Shown here in pieces: positions 17,616 to 26,457 of a DNA stretch of 64,000 bases. The notes under the pieces are model-generated. The model was not told where the DNA came from, did no database searches, and was given only the letters and a program-made list of their open reading frames with translations. The stretch is from an uncultured Pseudomonadota bacterium (GTDB lineage Bacteria > Pseudomonadota > Gammaproteobacteria > Steroidobacterales > Steroidobacteraceae), in assembly GCA_903828595.1 (NCBI GenBank), contig CAIKMS010000026.1, positions 62,001-126,000 on the forward strand, in the 5' to 3' direction. The translations under genes were made by a program, and so were the position numbers. Within the stretch, counting starts at the first letter, position 1. Each line of letters starts with the position of its first letter.

Positions 17616-17755
17616 AGGCTACTCAGAAAACGAGCCGAGAACGTCGGCCAACGATGAGGTGGAGGTTAAAGGCAAAGACTAATATTTGCCAGCACCCTGG
17701 CCGTAGCCTGCTACGATTTACAACGCGCAGTGTTGCCTACCTTGGGAACGGTACT

Positions 17756-18691
17756 ATGAAACTTGTAACGGCCTTTGACGTTTTGCCTTCTCTTTGCCGC
17801 GTCGCACCACCGACGCGATCGCCGTTCAGAATTGGGTTGGTACAGGCCCACTGGCAAAGTGATTTAAGTCGTCATCAGGCGCACTTACGTGAGGGCATCT
17901 TGCAGGCGGCTCAGGCGGGCGCGCGATTAGTTTGCCTACAGGAGCTTACGCTCACGGCTTACCCCGCCTATCAGCGGGCAACTCGTGAAGGGCTGGCAAT
18001 GGCCGAGCCCTTACTCAGCGGGCCGACTTTTGATTTTGCCCACCGTATGGCCCGTGAAGCCGATGTGATCGTCCATGCCTCCTTGTACGAGCAGGCCGAG
18101 TCAGACGATGGGCGGGGGTTTAACACGGCGATTGTTGTGTCGCCGCAGGGTCAACTATTACGGCGGACGCGTAAGCTGCACATTCCGGTTAGTGCGGGTT
18201 ACTACGAGGATACGTATTTTAAGGCGGGACCGGCCGACGCTGATGCGTACGCTGCGGTCAGTATTGACCAAGGCCATTTTGGCTTTCCCACCTGTTGGGA
18301 TCAATGGTTTCCGGAATTAGCGCGCTTGTATTCTTTAGCGGGCGCTGAAGTGCTCATCTATCCGACCGCCATAGGCTCCGAGGTTGATCATCCCGCCTTT
18401 GACACGCAACCTCTGTGGCAACAGGTTATGGTTGGTAATGCAATCGCCAACGGCTTATTTGTTGTGGCGGTTAATCGCTGGGGCGATGAAAATGGGATGA
18501 GTTTCTATGGCAGCTCGTTTATTGCTGACCCCTATGGGCGGGTGCTGTGTCAGGCGCCGCGTGACGAATCCGCGGTATTGGTTGCCGATTTAGACTTGGA
18601 TCAGCGGCGTGACTGGTTGGATTTGTTCCCCTTTGAGCGTACGCGCCGGCCGGATACCTACGGTGCTTTGTTGCACGGGCCGCGAGGATAA
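17756..18691 (+). CDS. Carbon-nitrogen hydrolase, N-carbamoylputrescine amidase-like
   Basis: With ATG 17756 the protein has 311 residues. The nitrilase-superfamily triad is present: E63 in CLQELTLTAY, K140 in RKLHIP and C180 in PTCWDQWFPE. The CWDQWFPE wording is characteristic of N-carbamoylputrescine amidase (AguB), which makes putrescine, CO2 and ammonia in the agmatine route. The loop before it (SAGYYEDTYF) also fits that branch. No agmatine deiminase gene (aguA) is adjacent, so the exact substrate stays open; other carbamoyl or amide substrates are possible. An in-frame ORF extends to 17654, but it overlaps the divergent gene's promoter region and lacks a better ribosome site. Confidence 0.8.
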   Translation: MKLVTAFDVLPSLCRVAPPTRSPFRIGLVQAHWQSDLSRHQAHLREGILQAAQAGARLVCLQELTLTAYPAYQRATREGLAMAEPLLSGPTFDFAHRMAREADVIVHASLYEQAESDDGRGFNTAIVVSPQGQLLRRTRKLHIPVSAGYYEDTYFKAGPADADAYAAVSIDQGHFGFPTCWDQWFPELARLYSLAGAEVLIYPTAIGSEVDHPAFDTQPLWQQVMVGNAIANGLFVVAVNRWGDENGMSFYGSSFIADPYGRVLCQAPRDESAVLVADLDLDQRRDWLDLFPFERTRRPDTYGALLHGPRG

Positions 18692-18788
18692 AAACTGATT
18701 AGATTGTGGCAACAAGGCGTGGCTTTGCTACAGTGACTGCTTAAAGAACATCGATACGCCGCGACGTCTGGGTTTGGGAGTAACGGTA

Positions 18789-19550
18789 ATGACTGCTCAG
18801 GGTTTAGATTCTAATGCCGAGCATCAGGCACGCGTAGACCTCGCGGCCTGTCACAGGCTGGCGGTGATGTACGGCTTTCATGAAGGCATCGACAATCATT
18901 TAACGTTATTGGTGCCGGGGTACACGGATCGTTTTTTACTGGCGCCGTTTGGGTTGCATTGGTCGGAGGTTCGGGCCAGTGATTTTCTTGTCGTCGGCCT
19001 TGATGGGGTCATTCATAGCGGTAGTGGCGATATCGAAGACACCGCTTTTTACATTCATGCCCCGATTCATGCGGCGCATCCGAAAAACCGCTGTGTGCTG
19101 CATACGCACATGCCACACGCGACCGCGCTGAGTATGCTTGAAGACCCGACGCTGGAGATGTCCAGTCAAAATGCTATAGGCTTTGCCGGGCAAGTGGCTT
19201 ACGACTGTGACTACCGTGGTTTTGCCTTGGATCGTACGGAAGGCGAGCGCATGGCAGCAGCGATGGGCGAGCGCTCGGTTTTAATTCTTCGTAATCACGG
19301 TATTGTCACTGCTGGCGTATCGGTTGCTGATGCTTTTAATAGTCTGTATTTCTTTGAGCGGGCGGCTCAAGCGCAAATTTTGGCAATGTCTACCGGACGG
19401 CCATTGCGAGTGGTGCCCGACGCTATCGTGAGTCACATGGTGGAGCAAATGAAGGCTTCCGAAAACGTGGGGCAGCATTCCAGGATTGATCTGCACTTCA
19501 CCGCTTTAAAGCGGGTGCTGGATCGCCGCGAACCGGATTACGCCCACTGA
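18789..19550 (+). CDS. Class II aldolase/adducin family protein
   Basis: The ATG at 18789 has GGGAG (18776-18780) eight bases upstream and gives 253 residues; the ORF itself opens at a TTG five codons earlier. The zinc-binding HTHMPH motif (residues 105-110) and the later RNHGIVTAG block, which supplies the third histidine, are those of the fuculose-phosphate aldolase/adducin fold. Not all members are aldolases; some are epimerases or decarboxylases. It lies 97 bases after the amidase gene and directly before an MFS carrier of the sugar-acid type, so use of a sugar acid or hydroxy acid is the best guess. The substrate is not determined. Confidence 0.8.
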   Translation: MTAQGLDSNAEHQARVDLAACHRLAVMYGFHEGIDNHLTLLVPGYTDRFLLAPFGLHWSEVRASDFLVVGLDGVIHSGSGDIEDTAFYIHAPIHAAHPKNRCVLHTHMPHATALSMLEDPTLEMSSQNAIGFAGQVAYDCDYRGFALDRTEGERMAAAMGERSVLILRNHGIVTAGVSVADAFNSLYFFERAAQAQILAMSTGRPLRVVPDAIVSHMVEQMKASENVGQHSRIDLHFTALKRVLDRREPDYAH

Positions 19551-19606
19551 ACGCGCTGACTTTCACTCCCGCCGAGTCGGCCGCGCGAGCCTCGCGCAGT
19601 CGGGCC

Positions 19607-20827
19607 GTGTTGATGGTGGCGGCCGCGCTGTTCATTAACTACATTGACCGGGGCGCGCTGCCGCAGACTGTCGATCTGATGCAGAGTGATCTGCATTTAA
19701 CTATCGATCAGATCGCCGCGCTTACGTCGGCTTTCTTTTGGCCGTACGCTCTTTCGCAGATGCCGGTGGGGTGGCTGGCTGAGCGCTACGGTGCCCAGCG
19801 CGTGCTGGCTGCAGCGGTGGGCCTGTGGGCCATTGCTACCTTACTCTTTGGTTTGACCTCCAGTGTCACCGTGCTGATTCTGCTGCGCGTCTTGCTGGGC
19901 TTCGGTGAGAGCGCGGCTTTTCCCTGTGCTTCGGTCGTGCTGGCCCAATGTGTGCCTGTGCAGAGCTTAGGGCGCGCTAACGGCGTTACGGCCGTAGGTT
20001 ATTTAATCGCGCCTGCCTTTGGCATGTATTTTGGTGGTCGTTTAGTGGAGCACGATTACGGTAGCTGGCTGGCGGATCATCAGCGCTGGCGCGTCCCGTT
20101 TGTGGTCTTTGGTGCGCTGTCCCTCTTGTGGTTATGGCCTTGGTTGAATACGCGCATCGCTCCGGTCGGCCATACGCTGCCGGTGGAGGAGTCCGGGACT
20201 TCGCCTAGCTTTGGGATGATTTTGCGGCAGCGTGCGTTGTGGGGCGCGGGTATCGGGCACTTCATGTCCAATTACACGTTTTATTTCATGCTTTCGTGGT
20301 TGCCTTTCTACCTGGTGACGGAGCGTGGGTTCTCGCATGCCGAGATGACGGCTATGGTGTGGCCAGCGCTCTTGTTGAACGGTGTTGGCGGATACGTCGG
20401 TGGCTGGTTCATCGATCGATGGATGCAACGCGGCGCCTCTGCCAGTCTGGCTTATAAAACCACACTGTTCTTAGGCAGTGGTGGCGCTATTGTGTGCATG
20501 CTGGCAATCGGTTTGGGTGATCGCATGAGTGCCTTAATCGCAATCTATGTGTTTCAGTTTCTATGTGGCGTGGGCTCGCCAGGTGTTTTTGCCGTATCGC
20601 AGATTTTTGCCGGACCGCGCGCCACAGCGCGCTGGGTCGGAATTCAGAATTCGCTGGGCAACATGGCCGGCATAGTCGGCCCGCCAATGACGGCCTATAT
20701 CGTAAAAGTGACCGGGCACTTTCAAGATGCATTCCTGTTAGGTGCCGTGGTGGCTACCTGTGCGGTGCTATCTTACGTGGTGCTGATGCCAAAACTAGAA
20801 CCTATTCAATGGGCGCACGGCAAATAG
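19607..20827 (+). CDS. MFS transporter, anion:cation symporter-like
   Basis: The protein has about 406 residues and twelve hydrophobic segments. The first helix contains FINYIDRGALPQTVDLM, the pattern of the ACS group of the major facilitator superfamily (glucarate, hexuronate and phthalate carriers). The A-like motif AERYGAQRVLAA follows helix 2. The start is uncertain: GTG 19607 gives a very short N terminus. The frame is open upstream across the aldolase stop codon, so a non-ATG start nearer 19550 (for example CTG 19547 or 19556) would restore a more usual N-terminal tail. Pairing with a class II aldolase suggests uptake of a sugar acid or related organic anion. Confidence 0.85.
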   Translation: MLMVAAALFINYIDRGALPQTVDLMQSDLHLTIDQIAALTSAFFWPYALSQMPVGWLAERYGAQRVLAAAVGLWAIATLLFGLTSSVTVLILLRVLLGFGESAAFPCASVVLAQCVPVQSLGRANGVTAVGYLIAPAFGMYFGGRLVEHDYGSWLADHQRWRVPFVVFGALSLLWLWPWLNTRIAPVGHTLPVEESGTSPSFGMILRQRALWGAGIGHFMSNYTFYFMLSWLPFYLVTERGFSHAEMTAMVWPALLLNGVGGYVGGWFIDRWMQRGASASLAYKTTLFLGSGGAIVCMLAIGLGDRMSALIAIYVFQFLCGVGSPGVFAVSQIFAGPRATARWVGIQNSLGNMAGIVGPPMTAYIVKVTGHFQDAFLLGAVVATCAVLSYVVLMPKLEPIQWAHGK

Positions 20828-20840
20828 CCGGCGTCGCCGG
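20828..20840. terminator. Small GC-rich hairpin between convergent MFS and eda genes
   Basis: CCGGC (20828-20832), loop GTC, and GCCGG (20836-20840) form a tight hairpin directly after the MFS stop codon, between convergent genes. No T run of useful length follows on either strand, so its role as a terminator is only possible. Confidence 0.3.
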
Positions 20841-20862
20841 ATTTGCTGGCGGATGATGATTG

Positions 20863-21504
20863 TTAAATTCGTAGGTGCAGCGCGGCACGCGCCTGTGCAC
20901 TTATCGAGTGCCAGTTTGCGCTACGGATACTCTCTGGCGAGCACATCCAGCTGCCTCCCACGCAGGCTACGTTTGGTAATTTCAGATAGGTTTCGGCTTT
21001 ACCGGCATCAATGCCGCCAGTCGGACAAAAGCGCATATCTGAAACGGGTCCTGCGACCGAGCGTAAGAAGGGCACACCGCCGCTGGATTCAGCCGGAAAG
21101 AATTTTAAGAACCGATATCCAGCTTGGCGTAACCGCATCATCTCACTGACGGTTTGCGCGGCAGGTAACCAGGGAAGTTCCTGATCAATGGCGGCTGCGA
21201 TTAATTCTTCGGTGGTGCCGGGGGATACTGCAAATGCAGCGCCGGCCTGACGGGCCTGTTGGAACTGAAAGGAATCAAGGACACTGCCCACACCGACAAC
21301 AGCCTCTGGTACGGCATCACGAATCAATCGCACGGCTTGCAGCGCCACGCTCGTGCGTAGGGTGATTTCCAGAACGATGAGCCCGCCTTCAACCAAGGCT
21401 TTGGCGAGCGGGATAGCCTGTTCAAGGTCGTCGATAACAATAACCGGTATGACAGGAACAGGACGAATCAGGGCGAGCAAGTGTTCACTGCGACTAACGG
21501 TCAT
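20863..21504 (-). CDS. eda: KDPG aldolase (2-dehydro-3-deoxyphosphogluconate aldolase)
   Basis: The protein has 213 residues, the normal length for Eda. The catalytic residues are clear: E46 and R50 in LEITLRT and the Schiff-base lysine K134 in FLKFFPAE. The C-terminal phosphate site is PTGGI with CVGGSW. It cleaves 2-keto-3-deoxy-6-phosphogluconate to pyruvate and glyceraldehyde 3-phosphate, the last step of the Entner-Doudoroff pathway. Its ATG overlaps the stop of edd in ATGA, so translation is coupled. It is the last gene of the zwf-pgl-edd-eda operon. Confidence 0.95.
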   Translation of the reverse strand: MTVSRSEHLLALIRPVPVIPVIVIDDLEQAIPLAKALVEGGLIVLEITLRTSVALQAVRLIRDAVPEAVVGVGSVLDSFQFQQARQAGAAFAVSPGTTEELIAAAIDQELPWLPAAQTVSEMMRLRQAGYRFLKFFPAESSGGVPFLRSVAGPVSDMRFCPTGGIDAGKAETYLKLPNVACVGGSWMCSPESIRSANWHSISAQARAALHLRI

Positions 21505-23318
21505 GTTCGGTCTCCAAAGATTGAGGCACCCTGATCTGCTGCATTCACATTGCGGCGAAATAGCTCAAACAATTCGCGGCCTATGCCGAAGGTTTGCGTC
21601 TCTTGACGTATGGTGGGTGTACGTTGCGCCCATTGTTGCTCGTCAATCAGTACTGTGAGCGTGCCGGCGACACCATCTAAGCGAATCATGTCGCCAGTAC
21701 GAAGACGGGCGATAGGCCCACCCGTTACTGCCTCCGGCGTTAAGTGTATGGCAGAAGGTACCTTACCTGAGGCACCCGACATACGGCCGTCGGTCACTAA
21801 TGCAACCTTTAAGCCTCGATCCTGCAGCACGCCAAGGATCGGACTTAAGCTGTGGAGCTCTGGCATACCGTTGGCTTGAGGTCCTTGAAAGGGTACGACC
21901 AGCACCAGGTCTTGAGTGATCTTACCGGCATCAAAGAGGGCTTTTAGTTCATGAGGGTCGCCCAACACCAAGGCCGGCGCTTCAATAATCCAGCGCTCTT
22001 CGGCTACTGCCGATAGCTTGATAGCTGCCGTTCCTAGGTTTCCGCTGAGCAGTTTTACGCCACCAGACAGTGAAAAGGGATCCGTGGCCGGACGCAGAAT
22101 ATTTAAGTCAAGGGAAGCGGGCCGTTGGCTAGCAAAATGCAGACGGTCGTCTTCCAGATAGGGTTGCGCCACGTACTCGCTTAACGGCCCACCCAGAATG
22201 GTTTGCGCATCACCGTGTAACAGGCCGGCATCGAGCAGTTCGCCGATGACAAACGCCATGCCACCGGCAGCTTGAAAGTCATTAATGTCTGCCGTGCCGT
22301 TAGGATAGACCCGAGCCAGCAACGGTACAGCATCGGAAAGATCGGCTATGTCACCTAGGGTCAACTCAAAGCCGGCTGCTGCAGCGATAGCGACCAGGTG
22401 CAGAAGGTGGTTAGTAGATCCTCCGGTCGCATGCAGACCGATGACACCGTTGATAATAGTCCGTTCATCCACGAGCAGGCCCAGCCGCGCATTGCCGGGT
22501 GTGCGTGCGAGTGCCACGGCCCGCTCGACAGCGCGGCGAGTCAGCGCCGTCCGTAAGGGTGAGTCAGGGTTGACGAAACTGCCGCCTGGTAATTGCAGAC
22601 CCATAATCTCCATGAGCATTTGGTTGGAGTTGGCGGTGCCATAGAAGGTGCAGGTCCCGGGGCTGTGATAAGACTGGCTTTCAGCGTCTAGCAGTTCGTC
22701 GCGCGTTGCCTTGCCTTCTGCATAACGTTGCCGAACACGGGTTTTCTGCGCGTTAGTGATGCCGGTAGGCATGGGTCCGGCCGGAATAAAAATGGTTGGC
22801 AGGTGGCCAAATGAAAGTGCGCCAATCAAAAGACCGGGCACGATTTTGTCGCAGATACCTAGGCAAATCGTGGCATCAAACAGATCGTGCGACAGGGCCA
22901 AAGCGGTGCTTAAGGCAATCACGTCACGCGAAAAAAGCGACAGCTCCATACCCGCCCGGCCTTGCGTGATGCCATCGCACATCGCAGGTACGCCGCCAGC
23001 GACCTGTGCCGTAGCGCCGAGTAGCCGGGCGATTGCACGAATTTGCTCCGGGTACACCTCGTAGGGTTGATGCGCGGAGAGCATGTCGTTATAGGCGGTA
23101 ACGATGCCCAAATTGGGATTGTGTCCGCCGCGGATCATGGCTTTATCAGTGGCATTAGCGGCCGCGAAGCCGTGCGCGAAGTTGCCGCAGCTTAAATCAC
23201 GTCGTGGTCCTTCGCTGCTGGCTAATTGAATACGGTCCAGATAACCCTGACGGCGTTGCTGACTGCGTGCGACAAGCCGCTCGGTGACCGCGAGAACTTT
23301 TGAATTTTGATACATCAT
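21501..23318 (-). CDS. edd: Phosphogluconate dehydratase
   Basis: The protein has 605 residues, typical for Edd. It shows the IlvD/Edd family signatures [19 protein letters not shown] near residue 118, which includes a cysteine ligand region of the [4Fe-4S] cluster, and [14 protein letters not shown] near residue 300. The C-terminal [19 protein letters not shown] block is also conserved. It dehydrates 6-phosphogluconate to KDPG in the cytoplasm. The start ATG (followed by a second ATG) overlaps the pgl stop as ATGA, and the stop overlaps the eda start in the same way. Both overlaps point to a tightly coupled operon. Confidence 0.95.
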   Translation of the reverse strand: MMYQNSKVLAVTERLVARSQQRRQGYLDRIQLASSEGPRRDLSCGNFAHGFAAANATDKAMIRGGHNPNLGIVTAYNDMLSAHQPYEVYPEQIRAIARLLGATAQVAGGVPAMCDGITQGRAGMELSLFSRDVIALSTALALSHDLFDATICLGICDKIVPGLLIGALSFGHLPTIFIPAGPMPTGITNAQKTRVRQRYAEGKATRDELLDAESQSYHSPGTCTFYGTANSNQMLMEIMGLQLPGGSFVNPDSPLRTALTRRAVERAVALARTPGNARLGLLVDERTIINGVIGLHATGGSTNHLLHLVAIAAAAGFELTLGDIADLSDAVPLLARVYPNGTADINDFQAAGGMAFVIGELLDAGLLHGDAQTILGGPLSEYVAQPYLEDDRLHFASQRPASLDLNILRPATDPFSLSGGVKLLSGNLGTAAIKLSAVAEERWIIEAPALVLGDPHELKALFDAGKITQDLVLVVPFQGPQANGMPELHSLSPILGVLQDRGLKVALVTDGRMSGASGKVPSAIHLTPEAVTGGPIARLRTGDMIRLDGVAGTLTVLIDEQQWAQRTPTIRQETQTFGIGRELFELFRRNVNAADQGASIFGDRT

Positions 23319-24016
23319 CCCTCCTGCGCCATAAAGGCCGTTACGGGTGCGGCAACGCGCGACAATAGCGTGCTAATGGGTAAGCTCAATTCGCCTGCAG
23401 AGCGCAGCAGTTGCGCCTTGGCAGAGCCATGGATCAGCAGATAGATGTGTCGAGCCTGGGTTAGGACATCAAGACTCAGTGAGACTCGTTCCTCCATGCT
23501 GGGCGAATGGGTCCCGATCACGTAAGGATATGTCGGGCTCGAGGTCCAAGACTCGCCATTGGGAAACAGTGACGCGATATGTCCGTCCTCCCCCATCCCT
23601 AGGACCACGACATCTAAGGGCCAGGGAAAGTGCGCCAATCTTTTGTTAACGGTGATTAATCCTTGGGTACGAGTTTGCCCGTCGGTGTAAAGAGCATGCC
23701 AGCGAGATCGTTGGGCTTTATCCACCAACAGACTGCGGCGCAAGAGAGTTGCATTAGCGCGCGAATCGCCTTCAGGAACCCAGCGCTCATCGGTTAGGGT
23801 GACGTGAACTTGCGACCAGCTTACTGTTTGCTGACCAAGTTCGGCTAAAAACAAAGCGGGCGTTGTGCCTCCGCTTAGGGCGAGGCTGGCCTGTCCATGC
23901 TGAGTGATGGCGGCTTTAAGGCTTTCGCACACCGCTTGGCTTAACGCATGCGCTGTCGCCTGGGTACTTGGAAATTCTCGATAGATCACCGAAGTCAGGC
24001 CGTTCGTTAAAGTCAC
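23315..24016 (-). CDS. pgl: 6-phosphogluconolactonase
   Basis: I choose the GTG at 24016, which overlaps the zwf stop in GTGA, matching the ATGA junctions elsewhere in this operon; this gives 233 residues. The open frame runs nine codons further upstream, inside zwf. The family motifs are LALSGGTTPALFLAEL, the catalytic-region VTLTDERWVP and VVLGMGEDGHIASLFP. It hydrolyses 6-phosphogluconolactone to 6-phosphogluconate between Zwf and Edd. It belongs to the DevB/SOL branch rather than the YbhE beta-propeller form. Confidence 0.93.
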   Translation of the reverse strand: MTLTNGLTSVIYREFPSTQATAHALSQAVCESLKAAITQHGQASLALSGGTTPALFLAELGQQTVSWSQVHVTLTDERWVPEGDSRANATLLRRSLLVDKAQRSRWHALYTDGQTRTQGLITVNKRLAHFPWPLDVVVLGMGEDGHIASLFPNGESWTSSPTYPYVIGTHSPSMEERVSLSLDVLTQARHIYLLIHGSAKAQLLRSAGELSLPISTLLSRVAAPVTAFMAQEG

Positions 24017-25485
24017 GAGTAGTGTTCCAGCTCTTCGTGCCAAGTGCGGCCATCACGCTCCACTAAGGCGATGGCCGCCGAGGGGCCCCAAGTGCCTGCC
24101 GTGTAGGGCTTGGGTGGTTCGGGATCGGCAGCCCAGGCTTTCAAAATCGGATCGACCCAGGCCCATGCTGCTTCTACCTCGTCACGACGCATAAACAAAG
24201 TCGGATTGCCACGCACCACATCCATCAGTAGCCTCTCGTAGGCTTCCGGTTGGCGCGAGCCGGCAAAAGTATCTGCGAAGCTCATGTTCAGTGCGGTTGA
24301 TCGCAGTCGCAGTCCGCCGGGCCCGGGTTCCTTGATCATTAACCCCAAGTGCACTCCCTCATCGGGTTGCAAACGGATAATCAGTTTATTGGGTGTCATG
24401 GGGCCGGCAGCCGGACCAAACATCGAGTGGCGCACTGGCTGAAACGATACAACGATCTCCGAGACCCGTTGAGGCAGTCGCTTACCCGTGCGCAGATAAA
24501 ACGGTACGCCCGCCCAGCGCCAGTTCGCGATCTCGGCACGCATCGCGACAAAGGTTTCGGTTCGCGAACTTTCTGCACCCAGTTCCTCGCAGTAGCCAGG
24601 AACGCTGCCATCGCCGAGGTTGCCGCGTCGGTATTGACCGCGCACCGTGTATTGACGGACATCTTCTGCCGACATGGGTTTTAGCGAGCGCATAACTTTC
24701 AGTTTCTCATCGCGAACCACGTCCGCGTTCATTGAATGCGGCGGCTCCATCGCTACAAAGCACAATAACTGCAGTAGATGGTTTTGAACCATGTCGCGCA
24801 GAGCGCCAGCTGTATCGTAGTAGCCTGCGCGGCCGGCAACGCCCAGTTCCTCGGCGACCGTAATCTGTACATGATCAATTCGCGCCGCATTCCAAAGAGG
24901 CTCAAATAGGGCGTTGCCAAAACGTAATGCGAGCAGATTTTGTACGGACTCTTTGCCCAGGTAATGGTCGATACGATAGGTCTGCGCTTCGCTAAAGACT
25001 TTGGCGAGCGTCGCGTTGATATCCTGCGCACTGAGCAAATCGTGACCAATGGGCTTTTCCACCACCACTCGGCTGGAGGGTCCATCTAAGCCATAGTCAT
25101 GGATACGTTGGCAGGCTCTGGCGAAAAGCGCCGGACCAATGGCGAGATAAAAAATTCGTACCCGATCCGGGAACTGCTGCAGACGGTTCTTCAGATCTGA
25201 CCAACCCGACTCGCTGGAGACATCAACGGCCACGTAATCCACGAGAGACAGGAAGCCCTCGAGACTCTGCCCCTGAGCGTCCGCAGTGATTGCGGCACTG
25301 ACTCGCTCTCGAAAACCGTCGGAGCCTAAGGTATCGCGCGCCGAACCGATGATTCGACTGGCGGAGTCTACCTGGCCGGCTATGAAGCGTTGGAACAGGG
25401 CTGGGAGCAGTTTTCGTTTCGCCAGATCGCCGGTTGCACCAAAAATGACTAAATCAAAGGCGGGGAGCGTGGGTGTGGGCGCCAT
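24013..25485 (-). CDS. zwf: Glucose-6-phosphate 1-dehydrogenase
   Basis: The protein has 490 residues, full length for bacterial Zwf. The N-terminal coenzyme motif is IFGATGDLAKRKLLPAL, and the catalytic RIDHYLGKE signature (around residue 175) contains the active-site histidine region. It oxidises glucose 6-phosphate to the lactone and heads the zwf-pgl-edd-eda operon. It diverges from a GntR/UTRA regulator across a 137-base gap that carries an inverted repeat, so regulation by that protein is likely. No phosphofructokinase is seen in the window, in line with an Entner-Doudoroff user, although that cannot be judged from 64 kb. Confidence 0.95.
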   Translation of the reverse strand: MAPTPTLPAFDLVIFGATGDLAKRKLLPALFQRFIAGQVDSASRIIGSARDTLGSDGFRERVSAAITADAQGQSLEGFLSLVDYVAVDVSSESGWSDLKNRLQQFPDRVRIFYLAIGPALFARACQRIHDYGLDGPSSRVVVEKPIGHDLLSAQDINATLAKVFSEAQTYRIDHYLGKESVQNLLALRFGNALFEPLWNAARIDHVQITVAEELGVAGRAGYYDTAGALRDMVQNHLLQLLCFVAMEPPHSMNADVVRDEKLKVMRSLKPMSAEDVRQYTVRGQYRRGNLGDGSVPGYCEELGAESSRTETFVAMRAEIANWRWAGVPFYLRTGKRLPQRVSEIVVSFQPVRHSMFGPAAGPMTPNKLIIRLQPDEGVHLGLMIKEPGPGGLRLRSTALNMSFADTFAGSRQPEAYERLLMDVVRGNPTLFMRRDEVEAAWAWVDPILKAWAADPEPPKPYTAGTWGPSAAIALVERDGRTWHEELEHYS

Positions 25486-25506
25486 GAGGAGTTTGTAGCC
25501 TTAAAA

Positions 25507-25617
25507 AATAATACCGGTATTGTAACTGGGGTTTTAGCACAAAGGTGGGTTATTTAATCAGTTTTTACATAGGGTTATAATTTAATTAAAAAACCTAATT
25601 TGATAATTGGTATTATT
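25507..25617. promoter_or_regulatory. Divergent zwf / GntR control region with paired inverted half-sites
   Basis: AATAATACC at 25507-25515 recurs in inverted orientation as GGTATTATT at 25609-25617, just before the regulator's start codon. The first copy is embedded in the perfect palindrome AATACCGGTATT (25510-25521), close to the zwf start. A TATAAT at 25576-25581 is a candidate -10 box for the regulator gene. Repeats containing GGTATT/AATACC fit the style of operators used by UTRA-type GntR proteins. The pair about 100 bp apart would allow looping. The sequences are seen directly; binding is inferred. Confidence 0.55.
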
Positions 25618-25622
25618 ATGGC

Positions 25623-26372
25623 ATGAACACCGGCTTTAATTTGGAGTTACAGGCTAGGCTGCAGCATGGCGTTGGCAGCGGTCCGCGCTATGCACGGCTG
25701 CAACAGGTATTACACGACCTCATCAAGGACGGTATCGCGGGGGTTGACGGACTATTGCCACCGGAACGGGAATTGGCGCGCATTAGTGGCTGGTCGCGAG
25801 TTACTGTGCGAAAAGCGTTGGCTGGGCTGGCCGCGAGTGGTGTTGTGCAATCGCGTGCGGGATCTGGAAACTTTGTGGGGGAGCGTATTGAGCGCTCATT
25901 CTCGCGACTGACCAGTTTCACGGAAGACTTACGCGCTCGGGGCTTAGACGCACGGGTCCGCTTTTTGGACAGATCGATTGCCGCGGTCAATAGCGATGAG
26001 GCGATGGGCATGGCGCTTGCGCCGGGTACCCCGGTGGTACGGCTGCACCGTTTGCGGTTGGCCGGCGACAAACCGCTGGCGGTCGAGCGAACCAGCGTAC
26101 CTCAGTCATTGTTGACCCATCCGGAGTTAGTTAAAGACTCCTTGTACGAAGCGCTACAGCGGCTGGGGTATGTGCCCGTGCGAGCTATGCAGCGTTTGCG
26201 GGCCGTAGCACTCGATCATTCTTCGGCGACTTATCTGGGCTTGGCCGTGGGTAGTCCAGCTCTACAGATTGAACGTCGCGCCTTCCTGGGGGACGGGAGG
26301 GTTGTGGAATTTACACGCTCATTTTATCGCGCCGATGCCTACGACTTCGTGGCAGAACTCACTGTCGGATAA
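25623..26372 (+). CDS. GntR family regulator with UTRA domain
   Basis: The protein has 249 residues. An N-terminal winged helix covers about residues 18-85 (LLPPERELARISGWSRVTV, then SRAGSGNFVG). A C-terminal UTRA effector domain covers about 95-245 (SFTEDLRARGLDARVR, and LERRAF-like ending RRAFLGDGRVVEFTRSFYR). This is the HutC/NagR subgroup, which senses sugars or sugar phosphates. It is divergent from zwf-pgl-edd-eda. Control of that operon by a hexose phosphate or a pathway intermediate such as KDPG is the natural inference. The start codon is close to an operator half-site, which suggests autoregulation. A clear Shine-Dalgarno sequence is missing. Confidence 0.88.
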   Translation: MNTGFNLELQARLQHGVGSGPRYARLQQVLHDLIKDGIAGVDGLLPPERELARISGWSRVTVRKALAGLAASGVVQSRAGSGNFVGERIERSFSRLTSFTEDLRARGLDARVRFLDRSIAAVNSDEAMGMALAPGTPVVRLHRLRLAGDKPLAVERTSVPQSLLTHPELVKDSLYEALQRLGYVPVRAMQRLRAVALDHSSATYLGLAVGSPALQIERRAFLGDGRVVEFTRSFYRADAYDFVAELTVG

Positions 26373-26457
26373 TCGTTTACTCCGCCATCAGCAGCCATAG
26401 CTGGGACCGGTATAGCAGTGCAGTCAAACGCGGCATAAATTTAAAGGTGCCGACTTT

